From: Oceanobacillus sojae
Lineage (GTDB): Bacteria; Bacillota; Bacilli; Bacillales; Amphibacillaceae
Assembly (NCBI RefSeq): GCF_007991515.1
Contig: NZ_BJYM01000007.1
Location: forward strand, 62,001-126,000
Direction: 5' to 3'
Length of the DNA stretch: 64,000 bases
Positions 9,109 to 17,583 of the stretch are shown here, piece after piece. The translations under genes and the position numbers were made by a program. The notes below the pieces were generated by a model, which saw nothing but the letters and a program-made list of their open reading frames with translations, was not told where the DNA came from and ran no database searches. Numbering within the stretch: position 1 is the stretch's first letter; every line of letters starts with the position of its first letter.

Positions 9109-9399
9109 ATGTCCATGGAAGAATCCATTCGTCAAATCATCCGTGAAGAGAACGAAAAGCATTTACAAGACATTGAAAAAATGCTCCAGTCTCATGGTTA
9201 TAAAGCGCAACCTAAATTTCTAACCGTTGAAGAAACAGCAGAAATTTTAAGGATTGGAAGGACTGCCACTTATGAATTGTGCAGACAGTCCGAACACAAT
9301 GGCCTTCCTGTCGTTAAAGATGGATATAAGATTCGTATCCCTTATAACGGTCTTATGACATGGATAGACCAACAAGCTAATGCAAAACAAGCAAACTAG
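9109..9399 (+). CDS. MerR-like HTH (excisionase family) protein
   Basis: The 96-residue protein has a C-terminal HTH_17 domain (about 39-90: LTVEETAEILRIGRTATYEL, then the wing). AAAGGAGG precedes the start. It may be the excisionase partner of the integrase or an early regulator; sequence alone does not decide. Confidence 0.75.
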   Translation: MSMEESIRQIIREENEKHLQDIEKMLQSHGYKAQPKFLTVEETAEILRIGRTATYELCRQSEHNGLPVVKDGYKIRIPYNGLMTWIDQQANAKQAN

Positions 9400-9511
9400 A
9401 AACCAACTGAGGGTTGTCGGTAATTACATTATAACTCTATAAAACTACCAAGTCAGACCGCCTTCAGAAACGTAAGTTGCACATTCTGCAACACGAAAGG
9501 AGGTGACATCA

Positions 9512-9784
9512 TTGGACGTAGCTGGAGCATTAAAAACAATGCGTGAAAGAGCCGGTTTTTCACAGGAGAAGATGGGGGAGCACATGCTTGCTTCCAAAAG
9601 CACTATCTCCCGTATGGAATCTGGAAAAATCGCACTCAAATTTCATGATGTATTGCGCTGGTGCAAGATAACAGATAATCCAGAGGCTTGGATGGCATTG
9701 TATGCAGCATTTGATATCGCTGCACAAGTAACACCACTAACACAAATGATTACAGGATTTATCAGATTAGGAGGATTTATATGA
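9512..9784 (+). CDS. XRE-type HTH protein
   Basis: Starting at TTG 9512 (AAAGGAGGTGA about 5-8 bp upstream) the product is 90 residues. The first 55 form an HTH_3 domain (LKTMRERAGFSQEKMGEHML, STISRMESG) and the rest is hydrophobic and helical. It is coupled to the next gene by a 4-bp ATGA overlap. Probable early-gene regulator. Confidence 0.75.
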   Translation: MDVAGALKTMRERAGFSQEKMGEHMLASKSTISRMESGKIALKFHDVLRWCKITDNPEAWMALYAAFDIAAQVTPLTQMITGFIRLGGFI

Positions 9785-10035
9785 TTGGCGTTAACGAAAA
9801 ATTCAAACATGAACTCGATTGTTTAACTGAATGCCACAAGCTGGGCGTTAAAGCAATCAAAAACGGAGACTGGGAAGCTTTTGCAAGACATGAAGAAGGT
9901 GCTCAGAGATCAATTGATGCGCTAAGAAGACTTGATCAGGAGAGAAAAGCAATCAAAAAACATGCCCCATTTTTTAAAGAAATTATTTATAGAATTGAGC
10001 GTTCTCATGCCGAATTTAAGAGGTCCCGGATATGA
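9781..10035 (+). CDS. hypothetical helical protein
   Basis: 84 residues, highly charged and predicted all-helical. It is coupled by ATGA overlaps to genes on both sides. No family recognised; early phage operon. Confidence 0.65.
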   Translation: MIGVNEKFKHELDCLTECHKLGVKAIKNGDWEAFARHEEGAQRSIDALRRLDQERKAIKKHAPFFKEIIYRIERSHAEFKRSRI

Positions 10036-10121
10036 GAAGTGAAAAATTCGTCAGATGGTTTTATGTATTAGCTTATATCGGAGCAATGACGTTTTTGTAT
10101 TACATGATGGTTAACGTATAG
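10032..10121 (+). CDS. 29-residue membrane peptide
   Basis: Starts in an ATGA overlap with the gene before. MRSEKFVRWFYVLAYIGAMT begins the product, which has one membrane helix. Too short for family assignment. Confidence 0.5.
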   Translation: MRSEKFVRWFYVLAYIGAMTFLYYMMVNV

Positions 10122-10133
10122 GAGGTGTTTTGG

Positions 10134-10304
10134 ATGTTGGTTAAAGTAATTGGATTAGACACAAATAAAGAATATATCAGAGGAACTAGAGATTACTGTT
10201 TGAGAATTTTAAATGAGGAATATCCGTCACAACCTTTGGAATCAACAAAAGGTCATGTAACTTATCCAGAGCCATTGATAATTAAAAAATTAGGGGTGAA
10301 ATAA
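10134..10304 (+). CDS. hypothetical protein (56 residues)
   Basis: ATG preceded by TAGGAGGTG. The product begins MLVKVIGLDTNKEYIRGTRD. Two bases separate its stop from the next ATG. Function unknown. Confidence 0.55.
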   Translation: MLVKVIGLDTNKEYIRGTRDYCLRILNEEYPSQPLESTKGHVTYPEPLIIKKLGVK

Positions 10305-10305
10305 T

Positions 10306-10446
10306 ATGGACCATCCAGCTATCGAAAGAACTCTACGCACTGGATATCCAATTCCAGAAAAGCAATTGAAGGACAAGCCCGGCGAGTACTGGGACCCGAT
10401 TAAGTGGATGAAGGAAATTGAAGAGAGATATAAAAATGCAAAATAA
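10306..10446 (+). CDS. hypothetical protein (46 residues)
   Basis: ATG preceded by AGGGGTGA. Product begins MDHPAIERTLRTGYPIPEKQ. It resembles small early proteins seen in Bacillus phages. Followed by a hairpin. Confidence 0.55.
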   Translation: MDHPAIERTLRTGYPIPEKQLKDKPGEYWDPIKWMKEIEERYKNAK

Positions 10447-10447
10447 A

Positions 10448-10471
10448 AAAGCACCTCGGCAAAGGCGCTTT
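10448..10471 (+). terminator. hairpin after the first early operon segment
   Basis: AAAGCACCT and AGGCGCTTT form a stem with one mismatch, followed only by TTTAAAAG. A weak terminator or attenuator. Confidence 0.4.
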
Positions 10472-10530
10472 AAAAGTTCTTAAGAAAACTATTTATGTGC
10501 CTATTATACGGCATTTAGGAGGGAAAAGCA

Positions 10531-10770
10531 ATGAAACAACTAACTGACTTATTCCACAAGTGTTTTTATAACGGCTTAACTTTTGATTGTAACGGTTCTA
10601 AAGGAACTATCTGTATTTATTCAATCAATGATTATGGTGATGTAAAAATAATCACTTATGGTTCTTTAAAAAAATGGAGTTTAGGTAAACCAGAAGATGA
10701 ATTAAACAGAATGCATCAAGAAGTAGACACTTTTATTGAATCTCATTATGTGAAGGAGAGTGCCATATGA
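10531..10770 (+). CDS. hypothetical protein (79 residues)
   Basis: Strong AGGAGG upstream; overlaps the next start by 4 bp. Mixed alpha/beta composition, no motif recognised. Its coupling to the Gam/ERF genes places it in the recombination module. Confidence 0.65.
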   Translation: MKQLTDLFHKCFYNGLTFDCNGSKGTICIYSINDYGDVKIITYGSLKKWSLGKPEDELNRMHQEVDTFIESHYVKESAI

Positions 10771-11321
10771 ACGAACTACAGTCTAGTTTAAACCAGTATT
10801 TAGAGGAACAAGAACAAACAGAACGTGAAACGTTTGTTGTAGATACAGATGAAAAAGCCAACTGGGCGTTAAGGAAAATCAAACAAGCTCAGCAGAAGCA
10901 AGAAGAAGCTAGTGCATTAGCAGCAGATGAACAAGAAAAAATAGAAGCTTGGTATCAATCTGAAAAAGAGAAAGCACAACGAGATATTGATTATTTCCAA
11001 GGATTGCTTGCTTACTACGCTATTAAAAAACGAGAAGAAGATCCAAAGTTTAAATCTCAAAAACTACCAAATGGCCGCATTAAGTTTGTGAAAAAGCAGC
11101 CAAAACTTAATTACGATGATAAGGCTATTGTCGAATACCTCAAAAACAATGAACGTACGGACTTAATCAGAGTAAAAGAAGAGCCAAGTATATCAGATAT
11201 AAAAAAAGAATTTGTCATCAATGAGGACAAGCTTATTGATCCAGACACCGGCGAAGTGATAGACGGCGTAACAGTAGAACACCTTGAAGATGAATTTAAG
11301 GTGGAGGTGAATAAAAAATGA
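10767..11321 (+). CDS. Gam-like host-nuclease inhibitor
   Basis: The 184-residue protein matches the phage Gam family. It has a long central coiled coil (about 30-85) followed by a basic stretch and FKSQKLPNGRIKFVKKQPK, typical of the family. Gam binds DNA ends and protects them from RecBCD/AddAB-type nucleases. It overlaps the ERF gene by 4 bp, making a Gam-ERF recombination pair. Confidence 0.85.
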   Translation: MNELQSSLNQYLEEQEQTERETFVVDTDEKANWALRKIKQAQQKQEEASALAADEQEKIEAWYQSEKEKAQRDIDYFQGLLAYYAIKKREEDPKFKSQKLPNGRIKFVKKQPKLNYDDKAIVEYLKNNERTDLIRVKEEPSISDIKKEFVINEDKLIDPDTGEVIDGVTVEHLEDEFKVEVNKK

Positions 11322-11956
11322 GCGAGGAAAGTCTTGTACAAAAATTAATTCATGTACAAAAAGAGTTAAAAGCTCCAAAAGGGCAATTCAATAAATTCGG
11401 GAACTACAATTACAGGTCAGCAGAGGACATTCTGGAAGCTGTAAAGCCATTTAATGCTGAAAAAGGGTTATTGCTCACATTGACAGATGAGCCGTTACTA
11501 GTTGGTGAATGGCACTATATTAAAGCTACTGCAACTATCACGGACGGAAAAGACAATCATGTAGTTACCGCCTATGCCAGAGAATCAGAAACAAAAAAAG
11601 GGATGGACCATTCGCAAATAACAGGCACAGCATCCTCATACGCAAGGAAATATGCACTTAATGGTTTATATCTTATTGATGATACGAAAGATGCTGATAC
11701 AGACGAATATCAACAACAAAACGATCGTAATAACCAACATCAATACCAAAACCAAGGAAATAAAACCCAATCTAATAAAGCTATATCGGACAAACAAGTG
11801 AAACGACTATATGCGATTGCTAATCAAGCCGGAGTAACAGCTGATGACGTTAAACAAGTAATAGCAAAAAAATATCAAAAACAGGATATTGCTCAATTAA
11901 CTAAACAAGAGTATGACGAGATTTGCGGAAGATTAGAAAGCAAAAAAGGGGCTTAG
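11318..11956 (+). CDS. erf: ERF family single-strand annealing protein
   Basis: The 212-residue protein has the ERF core (about 1-125), including KAPKGQFNKFGNYNYRSAED and an ITGTASSYARKYAL segment. A Gln/Asn-rich linker and a small helical C-terminal domain (KAISDKQVKRLYAIANQAGV) follow. ERF proteins anneal single strands for phage recombination and genome circularisation. No separate SSB gene is visible nearby. Confidence 0.9.
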   Translation: MSEESLVQKLIHVQKELKAPKGQFNKFGNYNYRSAEDILEAVKPFNAEKGLLLTLTDEPLLVGEWHYIKATATITDGKDNHVVTAYARESETKKGMDHSQITGTASSYARKYALNGLYLIDDTKDADTDEYQQQNDRNNQHQYQNQGNKTQSNKAISDKQVKRLYAIANQAGVTADDVKQVIAKKYQKQDIAQLTKQEYDEICGRLESKKGA

Positions 11957-11980
11957 TCTCCCTTTTGAAAGGAGAATTAG

Positions 11981-12310
11981 ATGCCGGCTGTTCCGAAACC
12001 TAAGCATAAAAGAAGAGTACCTAAGCAAAAGGACGTCACAAGGATTACAAATAAAGCACGTGACGAGGTTTTAAGAAGAAGCGAAGGCAAATGTGAGCGA
12101 TGTGGCAGAACGAGAGCATATGCCTTTGAAATCAGTCATTTAGTACAAGCTTCGCAGGGTGGTTCCGGCAGTGATCCTGCCAATCTAGTTTTACTTTGCG
12201 GACCATCTGTAAACACGGGTACTTGCCATAATTTCGCTGACTACACCAGAGCAGGCAGAGAGTGGCGGATGCAAAAGAAATTAGAGTTGGAAACTTATTA
12301 TGCACAATAA
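11981..12310 (+). CDS. HNH-like endonuclease or zinc-binding protein
   Basis: The 109-residue protein is basic at the N-terminus, then has CERCG, FEISHLVQ, NLVLLCG and TCHNFAD. This fits a compact HNH beta-beta-alpha fold with a Cys-based zinc site. It lies in the recombination/replication block, so a role in DNA processing is likely. AAAGGAG precedes the ATG. Confidence 0.75.
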   Translation: MPAVPKPKHKRRVPKQKDVTRITNKARDEVLRRSEGKCERCGRTRAYAFEISHLVQASQGGSGSDPANLVLLCGPSVNTGTCHNFADYTRAGREWRMQKKLELETYYAQ

Positions 12311-12461
12311 ATCAAACGTCCTGCTGCCTGCTTGGATATTCGAGCAGGGGCAGGACAAAAATCAACAAAGACAACTAATTAAGCAATACATGAAACGTTA
12401 CCCGGGATATACCGTTTTAGAAGTAAAAGGCAGATTTGCTATATGTGAGATACCAAGATAG
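12300..12461 (+). CDS. hypothetical protein (53 residues)
   Basis: Starts inside the end of the HNH-like gene (11-bp overlap) and begins MHNKSNVLLPAWIFEQGQDK. No family recognised. Confidence 0.5.
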   Translation: MHNKSNVLLPAWIFEQGQDKNQQRQLIKQYMKRYPGYTVLEVKGRFAICEIPR

Positions 12462-12471
12462 GAGTGATTGG

Positions 12472-13080
12472 ATGGAAAAGATTAAATTGACGCAGGAGCA
12501 GGCTAATGCAATTGAATATGCATTAAACAAAACTGGTGATTACAAAGATGATAAAGATAGATTAATCAGAGATATATCAAGAGATTATGTAAATTTTCAC
12601 AACGATTTATTCTCACTTAACAAAATTGATATAGCGGTAGCAGCAAAAGCTCTATATGCAGGCTACGAGGTTATCCCTCAATATAAGGTTGGGGATTGGA
12701 TTACGGTATTCTATGAAAATGGAAATTTCAAATACACTGCAAAAATTACTTCAGTAGAGAGTGAATTTGTAAGAGTTGATGTAAATACGAGCCGTAACTT
12801 CCCTCAATATCTTAATGGTTACGGTATCGTCAGGCACGCCACACCAGAAGAAATCCAGCAAGAAAAGAAACGTCGGTTTTGGAACGGAATTGGCAGAATA
12901 GAAGATGAATACAAACAGAACGATTTAGTAGAGGTCGATTATCAAGATTATGGAATTATTAACGGAAAAACCAATAGTGGAACATGGATGATTTATCATA
13001 TCAACGATGATGCGACAGTTTTTTGTTCCTCTGATGAAATACGTTTAATAGTCAAAGCAGAAGATAGATTAGATAAGTAA
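12472..13080 (+). CDS. hypothetical phage protein (202 residues)
   Basis: The start at 12472 follows ATAGGAGTG; a longer reading from 12436 would overlap the previous gene. The middle (about 75-115) looks like a small beta domain (YKVGDWITVFYENGNFKYTA). Its role is unknown. Confidence 0.65.
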   Translation: MEKIKLTQEQANAIEYALNKTGDYKDDKDRLIRDISRDYVNFHNDLFSLNKIDIAVAAKALYAGYEVIPQYKVGDWITVFYENGNFKYTAKITSVESEFVRVDVNTSRNFPQYLNGYGIVRHATPEEIQQEKKRRFWNGIGRIEDEYKQNDLVEVDYQDYGIINGKTNSGTWMIYHINDDATVFCSSDEIRLIVKAEDRLDK

Positions 13081-13102
13081 TTTAAATGGAGGGGAGATTG
13101 TC

Positions 13103-13597
13103 TTGCATCTCAAAACAATCCAGATACCTAACGGAGATATATACGTGAATTACAAGATATACAAATGCGATAGATGCGGCGAGGAAATAGAAGAAGCCTG
13201 GCCAAGAACTTGGATAGATGAAGAAGATTATTGTTGGAACTGCAGCTTTATAGTCGGAAATATAGATGGCAAGGAATTTCTTAGTTGTTCAGGTTTCGGT
13301 GCAGCTAATGCTCAAGCAGCAGTGAGAGATGGAGAAATTATTGTCTGGACAAGCAAGAAACCACCCTGGGAGTTAACTAACAGTGATTTAAGAAAAACTA
13401 AAGAGTATAGACAATGGAGGGTCAATGTTTTCGAAAGAGACGAATACACTTGCCAGCATTGTCACCAAGTGGGCGGCGATTTGAACGCTCATCATATAAA
13501 GCCATTCGCTGAATATGAGGATTTAAGGTACACAGTATCAAACGGCCTTACTTTATGCACTGATTGCCACAAGAAAGTACACAGCAAGAAAAAATGA
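13103..13597 (+). CDS. HNH endonuclease with N-terminal zinc ribbon
   Basis: The 164-residue protein starts at TTG after GGAGGGGAG. Residues about 14-45 hold two CxxC pairs (CDRCG and CWNC). The C-terminal 65 residues are a canonical HNH domain: FERDEYTCQHCHQVG, LNAHHIKPF, NGLTLCTDCHKKVH. Stand-alone HNH proteins in this position may act in recombination or be selfish homing nucleases. Confidence 0.85.
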   Translation: MHLKTIQIPNGDIYVNYKIYKCDRCGEEIEEAWPRTWIDEEDYCWNCSFIVGNIDGKEFLSCSGFGAANAQAAVRDGEIIVWTSKKPPWELTNSDLRKTKEYRQWRVNVFERDEYTCQHCHQVGGDLNAHHIKPFAEYEDLRYTVSNGLTLCTDCHKKVHSKKK

Positions 13598-13623
13598 GTA
13601 AAAAACAAGGAGAGGGTGATTAG

Positions 13624-14478
13624 ATGAACAAACCGAAAATACCGGGAGGTTACATCTTATTGTCTAGGAAGGTCATTGAAAGTGAAATATGGGATAAGCC
13701 ACCTTTGTATTTAAAAGTTTGGATCTACATCCTTTCCAAAACACAGCACAGCGCATATAAGAATTTGAAACGCGGACAAGTTTTTATAAGTATCCCAGAA
13801 ATCATAGAAGCTTGCAGTTACAAGGTTGGTTTTAGGATTGAGAAACCTACTAAAAAGCAGATTTTTGGAATTATAGACTGGCTACGAAATCCCTATGAAG
13901 GGAACCACGAAGGTAACAATGAAGGTCCTATGATAGTAACTACGAAGGTAACACATGGAATGGTCGTTGAAGTCTGTAATTACAACGTTTATCAAGACCC
14001 AAAAAATTATGAAGGTAACAGTGAAAGTCATACGAAGGTAACAACGAAAGAACTACGAAGGGAACGAGAAGGGAACAATAATAACAAGAATGTAAAGAAT
14101 GATAAGAATGTAAAGAAGAATAAAGAGTTACGTTCCAAATTAAAATTTGAAACCCATCATTTGAAATTAGCTGAGTTGTTATTCAAGAAAATTAAAGAAA
14201 ACAATCCGAATGCAAACAAACCTAATTTGGAATCATGGGCTGATACTTTCAGAAAAATGATGGAGATAGATAAAAAGAGCGGGAAGGAAATACAGGATTT
14301 AATTCTATGGAGTCAACAGAATCATTTCTGGCATATGAATATCCTTTCTGCTGGTAAATTAAGAAAACAATTCAATAGGTTGTCGCTGGAAATGAAAGAA
14401 GATCAAAAACCTAAGTCGAATGTTGTTCAATTTAACAAAAAAGAAGCCGAGGACGATGGTTACAATTACGGATTTTAG
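13624..14478 (+). CDS. phage replisome organiser / replication initiator
   Basis: The 284-residue protein begins with a winged-helix-like domain (about 1-110: SRKVIESEIWDKPPLYLKVW). A low-complexity linker rich in Asn, Glu, Lys and Gly follows, then a C-terminal helical domain. The layout matches replisome organisers that bind the phage origin and recruit the helicase loader, and a DnaC-like loader is the next gene. The linker-coding DNA contains a phased array of 9-bp repeats. Confidence 0.8.
   Translation: MNKPKIPGGYILLSRKVIESEIWDKPPLYLKVWIYILSKTQHSAYKNLKRGQVFISIPEIIEACSYKVGFRIEKPTKKQIFGIIDWLRNPYEGNHEGNNEGPMIVTTKVTHGMVVEVCNYNVYQDPKNYEGNSESHTKVTTKELRREREGNNNNKNVKNDKNVKKNKELRSKLKFETHHLKLAELLFKKIKENNPNANKPNLESWADTFRKMMEIDKKSGKEIQDLILWSQQNHFWHMNILSAGKLRKQFNRLSLEMKEDQKPKSNVVQFNKKEAEDDGYNYGF
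13897..14076 (+). repeat. helically phased iterons, candidate phage replication origin
   Basis: GAAGGKAAC occurs exactly seven times, at 13897, 13909, 13944, 14011, 14034, 14057 and 14068. Degenerate copies at 13921, 14022 and 14045 fill the gaps in the ladder. Almost all spacings are 11-12 bp or multiples, about one helix turn. An AT-rich tract (14076-14135) follows and could be the unwinding element. Confidence 0.7.
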
Positions 14479-14487
14479 GAGGCCGCT

Positions 14488-15261
14488 ATGGAATCTATTA
14501 AACTCAAAAAACCGATATCTGAGGTTATTGCTGAATTTAAGTGTGAGGGCTGCGGTGAGGATGTTAAACAAACCAGGTTACAGATTCCTCAAGGTCCAAG
14601 GGCTGGCGAGGAAATCATAGCTAACTATGGATGCAAATGCGAAGATATCAAGCTTGCTAAACAAGCAATAAAGCAAAGGAATCAACTACGTAAGGATAAA
14701 ATGAAAAAGTTTTTTGATTACTACTCATTGATTAACGAAAACCTACAGACAGCAACCATTGAGAACTATGAGCCTACCAATGAGGACTTAAAACAAGCTA
14801 AGCAACAAGTGATTGATTATATAGCTGACTACGACGGTAAAAAGAATCTATTGCTTACTGGTAGCTACGGGACAGGAAAGAGTCATATCTCCGTTGCTAT
14901 TACTAAAAAGCTCATGGAGCAAGGAAAAGAGTGTTTGTTCCTGTCATTACCAAAACTACTAACCAAAATAAAAGAGACTTACAGCGGTAACGGAGTCACT
15001 GAGGATGAATTGCTGCAGATGATTAAGCGAGTGGATTTATTGGTGCTAGATGATATCGGAGCAGAGCATCATACCGAATGGGCGAATACAAAGCTATTTG
15101 AGGTACTGGATGATCGTTCTGGTAAATCGACGATATATACAACCAATTTAGGTAGCAAGGAGCTGCGGGCACAGATTAACGAGCGTAACTTTTCGAGGAT
15201 GATGGAAAACACGGACGTTATCAAAATGAACGGCAGAGATTACAGAAGAAAAGACTTTTAG
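14488..15261 (+). CDS. DnaC-like helicase loader
   Basis: The 257-residue AAA+ protein has an N-terminal Cys cluster (CEGCG, then CKC; about 19-51). The ATPase domain has Walker A GSYGTGKS (125-132), Walker B LLVLDDIGAE and a sensor region IYTTNLGSKEL. It loads the replicative helicase at the phage origin. GGAGG precedes the start; it lies 9 bp after the replisome organiser. Confidence 0.92.
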   Translation: MESIKLKKPISEVIAEFKCEGCGEDVKQTRLQIPQGPRAGEEIIANYGCKCEDIKLAKQAIKQRNQLRKDKMKKFFDYYSLINENLQTATIENYEPTNEDLKQAKQQVIDYIADYDGKKNLLLTGSYGTGKSHISVAITKKLMEQGKECLFLSLPKLLTKIKETYSGNGVTEDELLQMIKRVDLLVLDDIGAEHHTEWANTKLFEVLDDRSGKSTIYTTNLGSKELRAQINERNFSRMMENTDVIKMNGRDYRRKDF

Positions 15262-15272
15262 GAGGAATGAGC

Positions 15273-15461
15273 ATGTTTATTGAATTGACTTTAGGCGGCG
15301 AAACAGGCACAAAGGTTTTGGTTAATACTACGCAAGTTTCAGATATCACAAACGGAAAGAATGGAGTTGTTATCTCTTTTGGTTCAGAAGAATACTTCCG
15401 AGTAAAAGAACCCTATGAAGATATCAAAAGAAAATTAGCAATGATAGGTGAATTACTATGA
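15273..15461 (+). CDS. FlbD-like small protein
   Basis: 62 residues of beta-rich sequence beginning MFIELTLGGETGTKVLVNTT, similar to FlbD-type small proteins common in phages. The ATG at 15267 is too close to AGGAGG, so 15273 is preferred. Coupled by ATGA to the next gene. Confidence 0.6.
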   Translation: MFIELTLGGETGTKVLVNTTQVSDITNGKNGVVISFGSEEYFRVKEPYEDIKRKLAMIGELL

Positions 15462-15616
15462 ACATGAAATCAGTAATGATATTTGACCCAAACGATACGG
15501 ACGAGCAGACGGTAACAAAATGGGCGGACTGGCTGCGTGACAATCATAGTGCAGTTGGGGATAAGGCAGTGCCAGGAGTACAGGAGACGCAAGAATATCT
15601 TAGGAGGTATGCGTGA
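15458..15616 (+). CDS. hypothetical protein (52 residues)
   Basis: Overlaps both neighbours by a few bases (tight translational coupling). Begins MNMKSVMIFDPNDTDEQTVT; acidic. Unknown function. Confidence 0.55.
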   Translation: MNMKSVMIFDPNDTDEQTVTKWADWLRDNHSAVGDKAVPGVQETQEYLRRYA

Positions 15617-15888
15617 TGCTGAAAATGTATGTGTTTGGTGAAGGTGATGACGTGAAAACTTGGGTTGCTGCTGAAAGCAAAAAGCAAGCAATCGGGATTT
15701 TCGAAAGTGTAACAGGACTGGATATCGCTTTTGAATTTTGCAACCCAAGTGATTATGCAAGGGAAATGGATCCAGATGAAACAATGACCTATTACCATGA
15801 TGGGAAAACTTCAGAAAGGGATACAATTCAGAACTTAATCAATAAATATTGTGATTCACCGGATATATTTGCAACTAGTGAATTTTAG
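15616..15888 (+). CDS. hypothetical acidic protein (90 residues)
   Basis: ATG at 15616 (or GTG 15613) behind AGGAGG. Begins MLKMYVFGEGDDVKTWVAAE, a beta-alpha pattern also seen in small phage proteins. No motif recognised. Confidence 0.6.
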   Translation: MLKMYVFGEGDDVKTWVAAESKKQAIGIFESVTGLDIAFEFCNPSDYAREMDPDETMTYYHDGKTSERDTIQNLINKYCDSPDIFATSEF

Positions 15889-15900
15889 GAGGTGCAACCA

Positions 15901-16200
15901 ATGGGAGTAGTTAAGTTCAAAACTTCCGGCAAAGCGATTCCATTGATTCCGCTATCCGAGCATAACGACTTCATTTTTGAAAATGATGAATTGGCTTTTT
16001 TGCCAGGTCAACTAAGAGAAATTGCTGATTTACACAATTACGGAATGACAGTCCCTGAAATTGCAGAACTAGAACGGCGGACGAAAAAAGAAATCTTACT
16101 TGCATTGATCGAATTAGCATACCAAGAGAAGATTACAAGACCTTTAGCTTTTCTGCCGGATGGATATAGCGAAATTAGCAACGAGAGATACCTTATTTAA
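15901..16200 (+). CDS. hypothetical protein with HTH-like segment
   Basis: The 99-residue product starts at 15901 after AGGAGGTG. Residues 55-90 (YGMTVPEIAELERRTKKEIL) look like a helix-turn-helix. Possible minor regulator of the early region. Confidence 0.55.
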   Translation: MGVVKFKTSGKAIPLIPLSEHNDFIFENDELAFLPGQLREIADLHNYGMTVPEIAELERRTKKEILLALIELAYQEKITRPLAFLPDGYSEISNERYLI

Positions 16201-16282
16201 AAAGATTAATAGAGTTGAGACTAAATATATACAAAGATGTTAAAACGTCTCAGAAATGGCTTATTTTGATTGGAGGGATAGC

Positions 16283-16513
16283 GTGAAACAAAGTATATGG
16301 AATACTGGGTTAGCAATTTTAACGATTACAGCAATTACAGCGGTAATTCATTTCGCGAATGTGAACAAGGTTATACGAGAAGAAAACACCGAATTGCAGC
16401 AGATAAACGCTGAATTACAGCTAGAGTATTACAAGATGCAGATACAGAGGGATGAGGCTGTGGATGCTGTTTGGATCGAGAACAACCAAAAGATGAAAGA
16501 AAGTACTGATTAG
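16283..16513 (+). CDS. small membrane-anchored coiled-coil protein
   Basis: Start at GTG 16283 with GGAGGGAT upstream is better than the ATG at 16256. The 76-residue product has one membrane helix (about 8-27) and a heptad-like coiled coil (EENTELQQINAELQLEYYKM). Unknown role. Confidence 0.6.
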   Translation: MKQSIWNTGLAILTITAITAVIHFANVNKVIREENTELQQINAELQLEYYKMQIQRDEAVDAVWIENNQKMKESTD

Positions 16514-16566
16514 AATAAATAATCTAACTTCATAAATGTTTGAGGGATTATTCAAAGGAGTGAATC

Positions 16567-16755
16567 ATGATGGAATTCAGAAAAGAGCTTGACGATTCCT
16601 GTTATTTAGATGAGGAAGTTGTTCTTTATGAGGAATTAAGAAATAACGGCGTTGCTGAATCCGGAGCAAAAGAAGCTTTAAGTAGTTTCAGCTTTAAGGA
16701 ATTACAAACAGTCGTGAAATTCGTTAAATATTACAAGCATTATTTGATGAGGTGA
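16567..16755 (+). CDS. hypothetical protein (62 residues)
   Basis: AAAGGAGTG lies 6 bp before the first of two adjacent ATGs. Acidic, helical. No family recognised. Confidence 0.55.
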   Translation: MMEFRKELDDSCYLDEEVVLYEELRNNGVAESGAKEALSSFSFKELQTVVKFVKYYKHYLMR

Positions 16756-16761
16756 ATCGTG

Positions 16762-16938
16762 ATGATAACAATCGAAGGAGACAAAAAATCATTAATTGTG
16801 ACTGTATTAGAAGAAACGGAAAACGGTAATTTTGCAGGTATTAGTTCTGAAATTACCAAACAGGAACTAATTAATAGATTGATTGAAGAAGGTGCTTTGG
16901 AAGACGGTGAAACAGTTTATTTAGAGGAGGTGCAGTGA
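16762..16938 (+). CDS. hypothetical acidic protein (58 residues)
   Basis: Preceded by GAGGTGAATC; a GTG three bases earlier is an alternative start. Begins MITIEGDKKSLIVTVLEETE. Overlaps the next start by one base. Confidence 0.5.
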   Translation: MITIEGDKKSLIVTVLEETENGNFAGISSEITKQELINRLIEEGALEDGETVYLEEVQ

Positions 16939-17297
16939 TGGATGAACGGTTGAAGAAGAATATTGAAGACTATGTAAAATTGAATAAATTTTTAAACGGA
17001 AGAACAAATCGATTTGGTGAAAATGTCGTTGATATAGTGATGGACTATGTGGAGGAGTTGGAAGAGAAAAATAAATTCTTAGCAGATAATCATTTCCAAC
17101 AAAAAGAATTAACACAAAGTCGGGTTGAAAAATTGGTGAAGGAAAACCAGCACTACAAAGAGGCTTTGGAGTTTTATGCGGATGAAAAGAATTACGTACG
17201 TCCCTATGATAATGAGAATTTCTTCGATTATCTTCCTTCTGAAATGGACTTTGACAAAGGAGAAAGAGCAAGGAAGGAATTGAAAGGAGAATCCTAA
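16938..17297 (+). CDS. hypothetical coiled-coil protein
   Basis: 119 residues with a central coiled coil (about 30-75: EELEEKNKFLADNHFQQKEL). AGGAGGTG precedes the start. Resembles uncharacterised early proteins of Bacillus phages; overlaps the next ATG by one base. Confidence 0.6.
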   Translation: MDERLKKNIEDYVKLNKFLNGRTNRFGENVVDIVMDYVEELEEKNKFLADNHFQQKELTQSRVEKLVKENQHYKEALEFYADEKNYVRPYDNENFFDYLPSEMDFDKGERARKELKGES

Positions 17298-17440
17298 TGC
17301 ACATCTACAAAGAACTGAGGCAATGGTTGTTAAATGCGGATTATCCAGTACACATGGTAGCGATGATGACGGATGAAGATGTAGTGGCGGAATATGAGGC
17401 TGTTACAGGGAATAACTCGGTGCCGCAGCCGATTAATTAG
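17297..17440 (+). CDS. hypothetical protein (47 residues)
   Basis: Coupled to the gene before by a one-base overlap; AAAGGAG upstream. Begins MHIYKELRQWLLNADYPVHM. Unknown. Confidence 0.5.
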   Translation: MHIYKELRQWLLNADYPVHMVAMMTDEDVVAEYEAVTGNNSVPQPIN

Positions 17441-17452
17441 GAGGGAATCTAC

Positions 17453-17578
17453 ATGGAAAAATGCATTGATTGCAAAGTGAATGAAGTACGGAATAATCGC
17501 AGTAGCTTATGTGAGAAGTGCTTTGATAAGGCATTAGAAAGAAAAGTTGTACAGGCTCCAGAACAATCATGGTGGTGA
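17453..17578 (+). CDS. small zinc-ribbon protein (41 residues)
   Basis: GGAGGGAATC precedes the ATG. Two CxxC pairs (CIDC and CEKC), 17 residues apart, form a likely zinc knuckle. Function unknown. Confidence 0.55.
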   Translation: MEKCIDCKVNEVRNNRSSLCEKCFDKALERKVVQAPEQSWW

Positions 17579-17583
17579 TAACG

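Noticed and set aside
15470-15826. Minus-strand ORF of 118 codons among the small early genes
   Set aside because: Three tightly coupled plus-strand genes with Shine-Dalgarno sites occupy the same DNA; the product looks random.
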